A stretch of DNA of 64,000 nucleotides from Ideonella sp. WA131b (lineage in GTDB: Bacteria; Pseudomonadota; Gammaproteobacteria; Burkholderiales; Burkholderiaceae_C), in the NCBI GenBank assembly GCA_023657425.1, contig JAGTJW010000001.1:1798001-1862000 (forward strand), in the 5' to 3' direction. The notes under the pieces were generated by a model that was not told where the DNA came from, searched no databases, and was given only the letters and a program-made list of their open reading frames with translations. Numbering within the stretch: the first letter of the stretch is position 1; the number at the start of each line of letters is the position of its first letter. A program made the position numbers and the translations under genes. Shown here one piece after another: positions 20,789 through 30,967 of the stretch.

Positions 20789-21854
20789 GAGGCTCCGCCG
20801 CGCCGGCCTGGCCACGCTGGTGGTGGCCGTGGCGGTGCTCCACCTGGCCGTGCTGCCGGCCCTGCTGCCTTCCGATTGGCCGGCCCGCCTGGGCGCGGGT
20901 GCGGCGGCCGACGTCCGCCCGGCGCGGCTGGCGGTGCAGTTCGTGCAGGTGCTGCAGCCGCGCCAGCCGGCACCGGCTGCGCGCCGCCTGGCCAGCGCGC
21001 CTGGCCGGGTGGCCGCGGCGGCCGGGGCCGGCGATGCGGGCCTTGCGGCCCTGCCCGAGCTGCCGCCGCTGCCCGAACGCGCGGCGCTGGCGGCCGTGCC
21101 GCTGCCCGCGCCCGCAGCGCCTACACCGCCCGCGGCCGAGGCACCGCGGGCCGCCGCCTCGGCCCCGCCCGACGCCACCGCCTTCGACTGGCCACCATCC
21201 ACGCGCCTGAGCTACCGCATCAGTGGCGACGTGCAAGGCCCGGTCGAGGGCCATGCCCGGATCGAGTGGCTGCGCCAGGGCCTGCGCTACCAGGTGCACC
21301 TTGATCTGACGGTGGCGCTGCTGGCCACGCGCCATGTCAGCAGCGACGGCCTCATCACCCCGGCCGGGCTGGCGCCACGCCGCTACGACGAAGAGACGCG
21401 CATCCTGCTGCGCGAGCCGCGCCGCGTGGCCATCGAGCTCGGCCCCGAGCAGCTGCTGCTGGCCGATGGCCGCGTGCTGCCGCGGCCCGAGGGCGTGCAG
21501 GACAGTGTCAGCCAGTTCGTGCAGATGACCTGGCTGTTCAACGCCCGGCCGGAGCTGCTGCAGCCCGGGCAGTCGCTGAGCTTCCCGCTGGCGCTGCCGC
21601 GCCGCGTGCTGCCCTGGGTCTACGACATCGTGGGCCCGGCCACGGTGGCCACCCCGGCGGGTGAGCTGGCGGCCGTGCACATACGACCCCGGCTGGAGGC
21701 CGGCGGCGGCGACCTGACGGCCGAGTTGTGGGTGGCGCCCTCGCTGCAGAACCTGCCGGTGCGCATGCTCATCCGGCAGGGCCCACAGGGCCGCCAGGCC
21801 ATGCTCGAACTGCTGCTGGAGCGCCTGCCGGAGCAGGCAACCCCGGCGCGCTGA
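20772..21854 (+). CDS. DUF3108 exported protein
   Basis: The 360-residue product has an N-terminal hydrophobic segment (about 12-32) and a Pro/Ala-rich linker to about residue 135. A C-terminal beta-rich DUF3108 domain follows (from [13 protein letters not shown]), related to periplasmic lipocalin-like folds. The long Pro-rich spacer suggests it spans the periplasm. Function unknown. The GTG start overlaps the DUF3429 gene by 17 bp. Confidence 0.78.
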   Translation: MPPAAERLRRAGLATLVVAVAVLHLAVLPALLPSDWPARLGAGAAADVRPARLAVQFVQVLQPRQPAPAARRLASAPGRVAAAAGAGDAGLAALPELPPLPERAALAAVPLPAPAAPTPPAAEAPRAAASAPPDATAFDWPPSTRLSYRISGDVQGPVEGHARIEWLRQGLRYQVHLDLTVALLATRHVSSDGLITPAGLAPRRYDEETRILLREPRRVAIELGPEQLLLADGRVLPRPEGVQDSVSQFVQMTWLFNARPELLQPGQSLSFPLALPRRVLPWVYDIVGPATVATPAGELAAVHIRPRLEAGGGDLTAELWVAPSLQNLPVRMLIRQGPQGRQAMLELLLERLPEQATPAR

Positions 21855-21933
21855 GCCTGGGCCCGACCGGGGCCGCCTTATAGTGCTCCGGCGTCCCTGC
21901 GCGGCAGGGCGCTTGACCGCCAGGACCCGACCG

Positions 21934-22725
21934 ATGACCGACGAAGCCCTGATCCTGACCGACCTCCGTGGCGACGGCCCGCGCCGCACCGCGCTCGTCA
22001 CGCTCAACCGCCCCAAGCAGCTCAACGCCCTGAACGACGCGCTGATGGACCAGCTCGGCGAGGCGCTCCTGCGCTTCGACGCCGATGCCACCATCGGCTG
22101 CATCGTCATCACCGGCAGCGAGCGCGCCTTCGCGGCCGGCGCCGACATCGGCGCCATGGCCGACAAGACCTTCGCCGAGGCCTACGGCGGCGACTTCATC
22201 ACCCGCAACTGGGAGACCCTGCGGCGCATCCGCAAGCCCGTGATCGCCGCGGTGTCGGGCTTCGCCCTCGGCGGCGGTTGCGAGCTGGCGATGCTGTGCG
22301 ACTTCATCATCGCCGCCGACACGGCCCGGTTCGGCCAGCCCGAGATCAAGCTCGGCATCATCCCCGGCGCCGGGGGCACGCAGCGCCTGCCGCGCGCCGT
22401 GGGCAAGGCCAAGGCCATGGACATGGTGCTGACGGCGCGCATGATGGACGCCGCCGAGGCCGAGCGCGCCGGCCTGGTGAGCCGCGTCGTGCCGGCCGAC
22501 AAGCTGCTCGACGAGGCCCTGGCCGCCGCCGAGGCCATCAACGCCATGAGCGGACCCAGCGTGATGATGGCCAAGGAGTGCGTGAACCGCGCCTTCGAAA
22601 GCGGCCTGGCCGACGGCGTGAGCTACGAGCGCCGCCTGTTCCACGCCCTCTTTGCCACCGCCGACCAGAAGGAAGGCATGGCCGCCTTCGTGGCCAAGCG
22701 CAAGGCCGAGTGGCAGCACCGCTGA
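21934..22725 (+). CDS. enoyl-CoA hydratase/isomerase
   Basis: This 263-residue crotonase-family enzyme hydrates trans-2-enoyl-CoA in fatty-acid or aromatic-acid degradation. It has the CoA-binding AAGADIGAM segment, the oxyanion-hole motif [15 protein letters not shown], and both catalytic glutamates (Glu in GCELAM, Glu-region in [16 protein letters not shown]). No partner beta-oxidation gene is adjacent. Its last ~104 bp are duplicated downstream at 22918-23021, and a shorter tail at 22750-22771. Confidence 0.93.
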   Translation: MTDEALILTDLRGDGPRRTALVTLNRPKQLNALNDALMDQLGEALLRFDADATIGCIVITGSERAFAAGADIGAMADKTFAEAYGGDFITRNWETLRRIRKPVIAAVSGFALGGGCELAMLCDFIIAADTARFGQPEIKLGIIPGAGGTQRLPRAVGKAKAMDMVLTARMMDAAEAERAGLVSRVVPADKLLDEALAAAEAINAMSGPSVMMAKECVNRAFESGLADGVSYERRLFHALFATADQKEGMAAFVAKRKAEWQHR

Positions 22726-23258
22726 GCGCTGGGTCGCCTACCGTTCGGGCTGAGTGGCAGCACCGCTGAGCGCGGTGCCGTCAACCGTTCGGGCTGAGCC
22801 TGTCGAAGCCCTTGCAGCGGGTCGCCGGGCCCTTCGACAAGCTCAGGGCGAACGGTAGAGGGCTCAGGGCACCAGCCAGCGCGCGCCCTCGGCGCAAAAA
22901 CGCGGGCGGCGGCGTGTGTTGCGAGCGGCGCCTGTTCCACGCCCTCTTTGCCACCGCCAACCAGAAGGTAGGCTTGGCCGGCTTCGTGGCCAAGCGCCAG
23001 GACGAGTGGCGGCACCGCTGAGCGGCGGGGCCGTCAACCGTTCGGGCTGAGCCTGTCGAAGCCCTTGCAGCGGGCCGCCGGGCTCGCCAACCGTTCGGGC
23101 TGAGCCTGTCGAAGCCCTTGCAGCGGGTCGCCGGGCCCTTCGACAGGCTCAGGGCGAACGGCGGAGGGCTCAGGGCGAACGGCAGAGGGCTCAGGGCGAA
23201 CGGCAGAGGGCTCAGGGCACCAGCCAGCGCGCGCCGTCGGCGCCAAAGCGCGCGCGGC
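22622..23258. repeat. tandem duplication of the convergent gene junction, with REP-like hairpins
   Basis: Copy 1 (22622-22910) runs from the end of the enoyl-CoA hydratase through REP-like palindromes into a 47-bp piece matching the 3' end of the PNPOx-like gene. Copy 2 (22918-23258) repeats this order: decayed hydratase tail, palindromes, intact PNPOx 3' end. The palindrome arms are CCGTTCGGGCTGAGCC... and its complement around TTCGACAGGCTCAGG. A 21-bp unit is repeated three times at about 23154-23216 and supplies the PNPOx stop codon. No intact gene lies in the 22726-23211 gap. Confidence 0.85.
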
Positions 23259-23787
23259 GGTGGCCGTCGCGGTGCAGCTCCAGCCAGTCGGTGCTCTGCA
23301 CCTGGCACTCCAGCACGGCAAAGTGGCTGCGGCTGCCGCGGTCGGGCGCGGCCTGGCGGTCATCGCCCAGCGTCGTGCCGGGCGGCAGCGGCGCCAGATA
23401 GTCTTGTGCCGCGGGTGTGAGCTGCAACTGCGCCCAGCGCGACGACACCTGCAGCCCGCCGGTGTGCAGCACCAGCGCCACCTGCAGCCGCAGCTGCCAG
23501 CCCAGCGCCGCCGACCACAGCACCAGCACACCCTGCGGCCGGCGCTCGGCCTGCTGCGCCTTGGCGCTGCGCGCGTCGGTGTAGACGAGCAGGCGGCGGG
23601 CCTCGGGATCGCAGTCGCGCAGCACCACGGTGCGCGCCTCCGGGTGCACGCCGTCGGCCTGGGCCGACACGGTGGCCAGCGTGGCCAGTCGCCAGGCGTG
23701 GTCGCGCTCGCGCACCGCGCGCGCAAGCTCGTGCCACAGCGCGGCTTCGATCTCCGGCAGCGCCTGCAGCCGTGCGGGCGCTGCCAT
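23212..23787 (-). CDS. pyridoxamine 5'-phosphate oxidase-like FMN-binding protein
   Basis: The 191-residue protein resembles the PNPOx-like split-barrel flavoproteins, with the FMN-contact segment EARTVVLRDCDPEARRLLVYTDARS near residue 50 (read here as motifs TVVLR and YTDARS) and a C-terminal WLELHRDGHRRARF. Substrate unknown; classical PNPO is not implied. Its stop codon lies inside a REP-like repeat, so the present C-terminus may have been reshaped by the duplication. It is convergent with the enoyl-CoA hydratase gene. Confidence 0.8.
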   Translation of the reverse strand: MAAPARLQALPEIEAALWHELARAVRERDHAWRLATLATVSAQADGVHPEARTVVLRDCDPEARRLLVYTDARSAKAQQAERRPQGVLVLWSAALGWQLRLQVALVLHTGGLQVSSRWAQLQLTPAAQDYLAPLPPGTTLGDDRQAAPDRGSRSHFAVLECQVQSTDWLELHRDGHRRARFGADGARWLVP

Positions 23788-23820
23788 GCGCGGTTCAGCC
23801 TTCTCGGCGCAAGGCCGGCG

Positions 23821-25317
23821 TCATGCCGATTCCCGGCGCAGGGCCGGGAACAAGATCACATCGCGGATGCTCGGGCTGTCGGTGATCAGCATGATCAGCC
23901 GGTCGATGCCGATGCCGCAGCCGCCGGCCGGCGGCATGCCGTACTCCAGCGCGCGGATGTAGTCGGCATCGAAGTGCATGGCCTCGTCGTCGCCCGCGTC
24001 CTTGCTGGCCACCTGGGCGTGGAAGCGGGCGGCCTGGTCCTCGGGGTCGTTGAGCTCCGAGAAGCCGTTGGCCACCTCGCGCCCGGTGATGAACAACTCG
24101 AAGCGCTCGGTGATGCTCGGGTTTCCGTCGGCGGCGCGCGCCAGCGGGCTCACCTCGACGGGGTAGTCGATGATGAAGGTGGGCTGCCACAGCTGCGCCT
24201 CGACCTCGGCCTCGAAGAGGCCGAACTGCAGCTCGGCCAGGCTCCAGTGCGGCAGGGCCTCTTCGCCCGCGGCCACGATGCGGGCGCGCAGCACCGCCGG
24301 GTCGTCGGCCTCGGCTTCCGTGAGGCCCGCGATGGCGATCAGCGACTGCCGCACGCTCAAGCGCGCAAAGGGCTCGTCGAGGTGCACCTCGCGGCCGGCG
24401 TAGCTGAGCCGCGCCGAGCCGGTGGCCGCGCGCGCGGCGTGGCGCAGGATGGCCTCGGTGAAGTCCATGAGCTCCACGTGCGTCCAGTACGCGGCGTAGA
24501 ACTCCATCATCGTGAACTCGGGGTTGTGGCGGACCGAAATCCCCTCGTTGCGGAAGTTGCGGTTGATCTCGAACACGCGCTCAAAACCGCCCACCAGCAG
24601 CCGCTTGAGGTAGAGCTCGGGCGCGATGCGCAGGAACATCTCTTGATCGAGCGCGTTGTGGTGCGTGGCGAAGGGCCGCGCGTTGGCGCCACCGGGGATG
24701 GGGTGGAGCATGGGAGTTTCCACCTCGAGGAAGCCGTGCTCGACCATGAAGCCGCGGATGGACGCCACGGCCTTGCTGCGCGCCACGAAGCGCGCGCGCG
24801 CGCTGTCGTCGGTGGCCAGGTCCACGTAACGCTGGCGGACCTTCTGCTCGGGGTCGGTCATGCCGTGGAACTTGTCGGGCAGCGGGCGCAGACTCTTCAC
24901 GAGCAGCCGCACGTGGGTGGCGCGGATCGAGAGCTCGCCGGTCTTGGTGCGGAAGAGGGTGCCCTCGCAGCCGAGGATGTCGCCCAGGTCCCAGTGCTTG
25001 AACGCGGCCAGCAGCTCGGCGCCGACCGCATCTTGCGTGACGTAGATCTGGATGCGGCCGGAGCCGTCCTGCAGCGTGCCGAAGCAGGCCTTGCCCATCA
25101 CGCGCTTGAGCATCAGCCGGCCGGCCACCACCACGGCGATGGCCTTGGGCTCCAGCACCTCGTTGGGCTCGCCCTCGTGGGCCTGGTGCAGGTCGGCGGC
25201 GTGGTGCTTGGGCCGGAAGTCGTTGGGGAAGGCCACGCCCTGGGCGCGGAGCGCGGCGAGCTTGGCGCGGCGTTCCGCCATCAGGGAGTTGTCGTCGTCG
25301 GTCGTCGTCATGCGCAT
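23821..25317 (-). CDS. lysS: lysyl-tRNA synthetase, class II
   Basis: LysS charges tRNA-Lys in the cytosol. The 498-residue protein has an N-terminal OB-fold anticodon domain (about 60-150) and a class II catalytic core. Motif 2 is [17 protein letters not shown] and motif 3 ends [16 protein letters not shown] 25317 is used; ATG 25311 two codons later is equally possible. It is divergent from the polysaccharide cluster that begins 104 bp away. Confidence 0.97.
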   Translation of the reverse strand: MRMTTTDDDNSLMAERRAKLAALRAQGVAFPNDFRPKHHAADLHQAHEGEPNEVLEPKAIAVVVAGRLMLKRVMGKACFGTLQDGSGRIQIYVTQDAVGAELLAAFKHWDLGDILGCEGTLFRTKTGELSIRATHVRLLVKSLRPLPDKFHGMTDPEQKVRQRYVDLATDDSARARFVARSKAVASIRGFMVEHGFLEVETPMLHPIPGGANARPFATHHNALDQEMFLRIAPELYLKRLLVGGFERVFEINRNFRNEGISVRHNPEFTMMEFYAAYWTHVELMDFTEAILRHAARAATGSARLSYAGREVHLDEPFARLSVRQSLIAIAGLTEAEADDPAVLRARIVAAGEEALPHWSLAELQFGLFEAEVEAQLWQPTFIIDYPVEVSPLARAADGNPSITERFELFITGREVANGFSELNDPEDQAARFHAQVASKDAGDDEAMHFDADYIRALEYGMPPAGGCGIGIDRLIMLITDSPSIRDVILFPALRRESA

Positions 25318-25420
25318 CTCGAAGCCAGGGCGCGATTTTATGGGCGCGGCCTGCGGCCCCCGCCGCCTGCCGGGCCCTGCGTGAAAATGCCTGGGCCAGA
25401 CCCGCACCCACTGCCTGCGC

Positions 25421-26467
25421 ATGCCCTCGCCCCACGAACACCCGACGCTTGCGACGGGCTGCGCCGTGATCGTGCTCAACTGGAACGGCGCCGATGACAC
25501 GCTGGAGTGCCTGCGCTCGCTGCGCGACGGCGGCGACCCCTGCCGCGTGGTCGTGGTCGACAACGGCTCCCGCGACGGCTCGGCCGGCCGCATCGCTGCA
25601 GAACTGGCCGAACTCGGCGTGCCCTGCGTCCGCTGCACGCCCACTGCGCCCCCGCCGGCCCTGGCCCCGGCCGCGGCCGACGGCTTTGCCGTCTGGCTGC
25701 TCGAAGCCGGCGAGAACCTGGGTTTCGCCGCCGGCTGCAACGCCGGGCTGCGCGTGGCGCAGGCCCTGGGCTGCGGCCTCGTGGCTTTTCTCAACAACGA
25801 CACCGTCGTGGAGCCCGGCGCGCTGGGCCGGCTGGTGGCCCGCCTGGAGGCCGAGCCCGGCTGCTTCGCCACCCTGCCCATGATCACCGTGCACGGCAGC
25901 GACCGCATCTGGAACTGCGGCGGCACCCTCTGGCGCATCGGCCTGCGGCGCTACCACCTGGCCGGCCGGCCGCGGGCCGAGGGCGCGCGCCGCGGCGAGA
26001 TCCGCTGCAGCTTCTTCACCGGCTGCTGCTTCGTCACGCGCACGGCGGCCTTTGCGGCCCGGGGTGGCTTCAGCGAGCGCTTCTTCTTCGGCGAAGAAGA
26101 CTTCGAGCTCGCGCTGTGGCTGCAGGCGCAGGGCGGCCATGCCGTGTGCCTGCCCTCGGCCGTGGTGCAGCACAAGGTCAGCGCCGCCCTCGGCGCCGCG
26201 TCGGCCGCAGCGGCCGACCCGCGGCGCGCGCGCGTGGCCGTGCACTACCTGAACCGCTTCATCCACATGCGGCTGCGCCTGGGCCGTTGGCGCTGGCGGC
26301 TGTGGTGCGCCGCCTACCTGCCCTACGTGGCGCTGCTGTTGTGGCGCAGCGGCACGTTGGCGGCGCCGGCCCTGCCCGGCTTCGTGCGGCGGCTGCTGGC
26401 CCGTGCCGGCACCATGGACCGCGTGTCGCGCAGCGACTTCGAGGCCGTGATGGCCGGGCGCTGGTGA
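25421..26467 (+). CDS. family 2 glycosyltransferase (rhamnosyltransferase-like)
   Basis: The 348-residue GT2 enzyme has a GT-A domain with [16 protein letters not shown], the nucleotide-binding [12 protein letters not shown] and the metal-binding loop FLNNDTVVE. The acceptor-side [19 protein letters not shown] is typical of cytosolic rhamnosyl- or related transferases acting on lipid-linked sugars. A hydrophobic stretch near the C-terminus may bind the membrane. The stop overlaps the next gene start by one base (TGATG). Confidence 0.88.
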   Translation: MPSPHEHPTLATGCAVIVLNWNGADDTLECLRSLRDGGDPCRVVVVDNGSRDGSAGRIAAELAELGVPCVRCTPTAPPPALAPAAADGFAVWLLEAGENLGFAAGCNAGLRVAQALGCGLVAFLNNDTVVEPGALGRLVARLEAEPGCFATLPMITVHGSDRIWNCGGTLWRIGLRRYHLAGRPRAEGARRGEIRCSFFTGCCFVTRTAAFAARGGFSERFFFGEEDFELALWLQAQGGHAVCLPSAVVQHKVSAALGAASAAAADPRRARVAVHYLNRFIHMRLRLGRWRWRLWCAAYLPYVALLLWRSGTLAAPALPGFVRRLLARAGTMDRVSRSDFEAVMAGRW

Positions 26468-27576
26468 TGCCTGTCGCGCCCGTGCGCCGGCTGCTCATGC
26501 TGGCCCCGGCCAGCGTCATCCACACGCAGCGCTGGGCTGCGGCGCTGGCCGGCCGCGGCGTCGAGGTGGTGCTGGCCACGCAGCACCCCGACGCGGCCTG
26601 GGCGCCGCCGGCCGGCGTGCGCGTGGTGGCGCTGCCCCATGCCGGCACGGCGGGCTACTTCCGCAACGTGCCGGCGCTGCGCCGCCTGCTGCGCCGCGAG
26701 CAGCCTGCGCTGCTGCAAGCCCACTACGCCAGCGGCTACGGCACCACGGCGGCCCTGGCGGGCTTCCATCCCTGGCTGCTCTCGGTGTGGGGCAGCGATG
26801 TCTACGACTTCCCGACCGAGAGCCGCCTCAAGGGCTGGTGGCTGCGCCGCAACCTGCGCAGCGCAGACGCCGTCGCCTCCACCAGCGAGGCCATGGCCCG
26901 GCAGGTGCGGGCTCTGCTGCCGACGGTCGGCGAGGTCGCCATCACGCCCTTCGGCATCGACAGCGGGCGCTTCGCGCCGCAGCCGCAGGCCCACGAAGGC
27001 CTGGTCATCGGCACCGTCAAGACGCTGGCGCCCAAGTACGGCATCGACGTGCTGCTGCAGGCCTTTGCGCGCTTGTCGCGGCGCTGGTCGGCGGACCCCC
27101 GCGTGCTGTCGCTGCAGATCGTCGGCGGCGGCCCGCAGCGGGCCGAGCTCGAGGCTCTGGCCCAGGCGCTGGGCATCGGCCCGCAGGTGCGCTTCATCGG
27201 GCCGGTGCCGCATGCCGAGGTGGCAGGCTGGCTCAACCGCATGGACATCTACGTGGCCGTCAGCCGACTGGACAGCGAGAGTTTCGGCGTGGCCGTGCTG
27301 GAGGCCTCGGCCTGCGCGCTGCCGGTGGTGGTGAGCGACGCGGGCGGGCTGCCCGAGGTCGTGGTGCACAACGAGACCGGCCTCGTCGTCCCAAGGGAGG
27401 ACCCCGCCTCACTGGCCCAGGCGCTGGAGCGGCTGGTGGCCGACGCCGATCTGCGCCGCGCCTTCGGTGCTGCCGGCCGCAAGCGGGTGCGGCAGCACTA
27501 CGAGTGGACGCGCAGCGTCGACCGCATGCTGGCGGTGCTGGAGGCCGTCAGCGGCGGGCGCCCGGCTACATCGTGA
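26467..27576 (+). CDS. family 4 glycosyltransferase
   Basis: The 369-residue GT-B enzyme has an N-terminal acceptor domain and a C-terminal donor domain. The latter carries IGTVKTLAPKYGIDVLL, IVGGGPQRAEL and the EX7E-type motif SESFGVAVLEASACALPV. It is probably a retaining transferase acting on lipid-linked oligosaccharide at the inner face of the membrane; donor and acceptor are unknown. It is coupled to the preceding GT2 gene and overlaps the convergent GT2 gene by 11 bp. Confidence 0.9.
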   Translation: MPVAPVRRLLMLAPASVIHTQRWAAALAGRGVEVVLATQHPDAAWAPPAGVRVVALPHAGTAGYFRNVPALRRLLRREQPALLQAHYASGYGTTAALAGFHPWLLSVWGSDVYDFPTESRLKGWWLRRNLRSADAVASTSEAMARQVRALLPTVGEVAITPFGIDSGRFAPQPQAHEGLVIGTVKTLAPKYGIDVLLQAFARLSRRWSADPRVLSLQIVGGGPQRAELEALAQALGIGPQVRFIGPVPHAEVAGWLNRMDIYVAVSRLDSESFGVAVLEASACALPVVVSDAGGLPEVVVHNETGLVVPREDPASLAQALERLVADADLRRAFGAAGRKRVRQHYEWTRSVDRMLAVLEAVSGGRPATS

Positions 27577-28561
27577 CGAGCAGGTCCCGGGCGACGCTGC
27601 GCAAGCCGTCGCTGAAGCGCCCGTAGCGCCCCGCCAGCGCCTCCCGCAGCACGGGCCCCAGCCGCGCGGCCCGGGCTTGCGGCAGGCCGGCCCGCAGCCG
27701 CTCGTGGGCGAGCAGCTCCTCGACGCGCCGGGCCCGCTCGGGCCGGACGCCATCACCCAGCGCCTGCACCCGCTGCCAGAGCACCTCGGCCCGCGCGAGC
27801 CGGCCGCGGCGGCGCAGGCTGCCGCCGGGCGCCAGGGCGCTGCGCATGGCCTTGAGCCAGGGCACCGGAGACGGCACCCCGATCACATTGGCCCCGTGCT
27901 GCCGGTAGTCGATGAGCGCCGACTCGACGACATCCATGCGGCCGACCGTCGCGGCGATGAGGGCCAGCCACTCGTCGTGCCACCACTGGGCAGGAAAGGG
28001 CAGCGCCGCCTCGAGCAGGCGCCGCCGGAACAGGGTGGTCGCGCCGGTGACGCAGCTGCGCCGCAGCAGCACGCTCAGGGCGTCGCCCGCATGAATGCGC
28101 GCCAGCTCCCAAGGCTGCAGACCGAAGCCCTGGAGCAGCGTCCGGCCCAGCGGCTGCCCCTCGGCGTCGACCAGCCGGGCATCGGAGTGCACCAGGTCGA
28201 GGTCCGGCCGTGCATCCATGCAGTCCACCAGCGTGCGCAGGCGGTGCGGCTGCCAGACGTCGTCCTGGTCGCACAGCGCGATCAACTCACCCCTGCACTG
28301 GCGCACGGCCTGCTCGAAGTTTGCGCGCGCACCCAGGGGCTGGGCGTTGCGCAGCACCCGCAGCGCGATGGGCCGGGCCGCGTTGCCGCCGGAGCTGGCG
28401 TCCAGCAATCGGCAGACGAGCTCGACACTGCCGTCGGCAGAGGCGTCGTCCGACAGAAGCACCTCGTCAGGCGGGAGCGTCTGGGCGCAGATGCTGCGGA
28501 TCTGCTCCTCCAGGAAGCGCGCGCCGTTGTGGGTGCACAGCGCTACCGAAACCGATGACAT
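27566..28561 (-). CDS. family 2 glycosyltransferase
   Basis: The 331-residue GT2 protein begins SVALCTHNGARFLEEQI, with the donor-binding LLSDDASADGS and metal loop LCDQDDVWQP characteristic of the family. A WHDEWLALIAA segment marks the acceptor region. It is the only glycosyltransferase on the minus strand in this cluster and is divergent from the flippase gene. ATG 28570, three codons earlier, is an alternative start. Confidence 0.88.
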   Translation of the reverse strand: MSSVSVALCTHNGARFLEEQIRSICAQTLPPDEVLLSDDASADGSVELVCRLLDASSGGNAARPIALRVLRNAQPLGARANFEQAVRQCRGELIALCDQDDVWQPHRLRTLVDCMDARPDLDLVHSDARLVDAEGQPLGRTLLQGFGLQPWELARIHAGDALSVLLRRSCVTGATTLFRRRLLEAALPFPAQWWHDEWLALIAATVGRMDVVESALIDYRQHGANVIGVPSPVPWLKAMRSALAPGGSLRRRGRLARAEVLWQRVQALGDGVRPERARRVEELLAHERLRAGLPQARAARLGPVLREALAGRYGRFSDGLRSVARDLLVTM

Positions 28562-28673
28562 GCCGTGCATGCGGAGCGGGGATCGCAGGTGTCGTGGCGG
28601 TGGGCGATGGTAGTCGCTCCGTGTGGGGCAGCACCCGAGCCGGCGCTGCCGGGCCCCGATACGATCAAGCCGT

Positions 28674-29972
28674 ATGCAGTTGCCGCAGTCCTGGATCAGA
28701 GGCACGGGCCTTGCCTTCTGGCCGGTGCTGGAGTTACTGGCCGTCGTGGCGGCGCAGTTCGTGCTCACGCCGCTGCTGCTGCATCGGCTGGGGCCTGGGC
28801 AGTTCGGCGTCTGGGTGCTCGTGCAGAGCACGCTGTTGGCGTGCAGCTTCATGTCGCTGGGCGCCAGCACCGGCCTTCTGCCCGTGCTCTCCGCGGCCGT
28901 GCACCGCGGCGACCGTGCCGGCGCCGCCGCCGCCCTGCGGTGGCTGATCCGCCGCACGGCGGTGGTTTCTGCCGCCGTGGTGCTGGGCAGCCTGGTCGCC
29001 CTGGGGCTGGGCTTGCTGACGCCCGAGCTCGTCGGCGGTGGCGATCACGCCGGGCTGCTCGTGCTGTGTGCAGTGGCGTGGATGGCGGCCACCGAGCTTG
29101 ACGGCGCGTTTGCATCGAGCCTCAAGGCCTGCGGACGGTTCGCGTTCGCCGCCCGGCTTGAAACCGCCGCGCGCGGGGCGCAGGTCGCCGTGATCGCGTG
29201 GGTGGTCCAGGACGGCAGCCACGCCTTGCTGCCCATCGCGGTGTCGCTGGCCGTCACCCTGGGCAAGCTGGCTTTCCGGCTGTGGGCGCTGCGCCGCGAA
29301 GGCTTGCTGGCGCCGATGCCGGCGCCGGCAGCCGGCCCCGCAGGGCAGGTGTCCCGCGACCTGGCGCGCACCAGTGTCTGGTTGTGGATCAGCCTGCTGG
29401 GCAGCCTCGTGTTCAATGCCTTCGACCGCTGGTTCGTCGGCGCCTGGTTCGGAGCTTCCGTGCTGGCCGCCTACGCCGTCTGCGTTCAGCTCGCGCAGGT
29501 GCCGCACGCACTGGCGGCGGCGGCGGGCCAGGTGCTCGTGCCCTGGGCGGCCCGGCAGGCCGGCCCGGGCGCAGGCAGCCACCGGCGGCTGCTGACGACG
29601 CTGGGGTGGACCACCGCGTTGGCTGCACTGCCGTCGCTGCTGCTGCTGCTGATCGTCCAGCCCTTGCTGGGGCTGTGGATCTCGCCGGCCTTCGCGGCGG
29701 AGCATGGCGGGCTCGCACGTCAGCTGACGCTCGTCTTCCTGCTGCTGTCGCTCAACGTGCCGGCCTACTTCCTGCTGCTCGGGCTGGGCCATGCGCGGTT
29801 CCCGACCATCGTCATCGGGGCCTGCGGCATCTTCTTCGTCGTCGGTGCCATGCTGCTGCCCCGCGAGCTCTCGACCTTCGTCAACCTGAAGGCCCTCTTT
29901 GCGCTGCTCTCGCTGGCGCTGCCCCTCGGTTGTGCCCTGGTGCTGCTCGGTCGGGCCCGCACGGCCACCTGA
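28674..29972 (+). CDS. polysaccharide flippase (Wzx/MurJ-like, MOP superfamily)
   Basis: This 432-residue integral membrane protein has about twelve helices and the N-terminal LLLHRLGPGQFGVWVL typical of oligosaccharide flippases. Such proteins move undecaprenyl-linked repeat units across the inner membrane. It lies among glycosyltransferases and is 4 bp before the next methyltransferase gene. A Wzy polymerase was not seen in the window. Confidence 0.85.
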   Translation: MQLPQSWIRGTGLAFWPVLELLAVVAAQFVLTPLLLHRLGPGQFGVWVLVQSTLLACSFMSLGASTGLLPVLSAAVHRGDRAGAAAALRWLIRRTAVVSAAVVLGSLVALGLGLLTPELVGGGDHAGLLVLCAVAWMAATELDGAFASSLKACGRFAFAARLETAARGAQVAVIAWVVQDGSHALLPIAVSLAVTLGKLAFRLWALRREGLLAPMPAPAAGPAGQVSRDLARTSVWLWISLLGSLVFNAFDRWFVGAWFGASVLAAYAVCVQLAQVPHALAAAAGQVLVPWAARQAGPGAGSHRRLLTTLGWTTALAALPSLLLLLIVQPLLGLWISPAFAAEHGGLARQLTLVFLLLSLNVPAYFLLLGLGHARFPTIVIGACGIFFVVGAMLLPRELSTFVNLKALFALLSLALPLGCALVLLGRARTAT

Positions 29973-29976
29973 CCGC

Positions 29977-30906
29977 ATGAGCCCTTCCCTGCCACACACC
30001 GCCACCGCGTGCCGCACCTGCGGCAGTCTGGACACCCTGCCCATCGGCAGGTTGCCCGATGTCGCCGAATTTGCCGGCACCCGGCTCGAACGCCCGCTCG
30101 CGGGCGGCTGCCTGCAGCGTTGTGGCGCCTGCGGGTTCCTGTTCCGCACGCCCATCTTCGATGACGACGCCTACCTCTCGCTCTACGCCCAGGGCAGCCC
30201 CGAAGTCTGGGAGCCGCGCGACGATCGCGAGGACTTCCGCCTGATCCGCAGCCGCGTCGGCGATGCCCCGCTCGATGTGCTGGACGTCGGCTGCTACACC
30301 GGGCATCTGCTGGCCACGCTGCCCAAGCCTTGCCGTCTTTACGGCGTCGAACCCAACGCCGCGGCCGCGGCCATCGCCGAGTCCCGCGGCGTGCGCGTCA
30401 TCGCCGGGCACTGGCATCAGCTGGCATCCGCCGGCCAGCGTTTCGACCTCATCACCGCGTGCGATGTCATCGAGCACTTCGGCAACCCCCTGGCCTTCCT
30501 GCAAGGGCTCGCCAGCCTTCTGCGCGAAGACGGCCGTCTCATCATCACCACCGGCAACGCCGAGGCCTGGCTGTGGCGGCTGCTGAAGGCCCGCTTCTGG
30601 TACTGCCAGTACGCCGAGCACATCAGCTTCATCGGGCCGGGCTGGCTCGCGCGGATGGGCGGCCGGGCCTCGTTGCAGGTGACCGAGCTGCAGTCCTTCT
30701 CGCACAGCCGGCTGCCGCCGCCCGTGCGGCGGATCAAGACCTTGCTCCGGACTGTGCGGGCCTTTTCCACCGGCACATCGCTGCCGCGACGGCGCCACGC
30801 CGCGGCCGACGCGGCCGGCGCGGCCAACGCTGCCGACGCGGACCCCGGTCCGCTCGGGGCGGGCCTGACGAAGGACCACATCCTGTGCGTCCTCAGGCGG
30901 GTGTAG
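29977..30906 (+). CDS. class I SAM methyltransferase with N-terminal zinc ribbon
   Basis: The 309-residue protein has four cysteines in two pairs (CRTC and CGAC) near the N-terminus that suggest a zinc ribbon. A Rossmann methyltransferase domain follows with motif I VLDVGCYTGHLLA and motif IV TACDVIEHF. Proteins of this layout often methylate sugars or sugar nucleotides in polysaccharide clusters; the substrate is not evident. The C-terminal 40 residues are Ala-rich low complexity. Confidence 0.82.
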   Translation: MSPSLPHTATACRTCGSLDTLPIGRLPDVAEFAGTRLERPLAGGCLQRCGACGFLFRTPIFDDDAYLSLYAQGSPEVWEPRDDREDFRLIRSRVGDAPLDVLDVGCYTGHLLATLPKPCRLYGVEPNAAAAAIAESRGVRVIAGHWHQLASAGQRFDLITACDVIEHFGNPLAFLQGLASLLREDGRLIITTGNAEAWLWRLLKARFWYCQYAEHISFIGPGWLARMGGRASLQVTELQSFSHSRLPPPVRRIKTLLRTVRAFSTGTSLPRRRHAAADAAGAANAADADPGPLGAGLTKDHILCVLRRV

Positions 30907-30967
30907 AGCCATGACGATCCGCTCATGCTGATCGGGCCGGTGCTTCAGTGCAACGGGTTGTTCCGCC

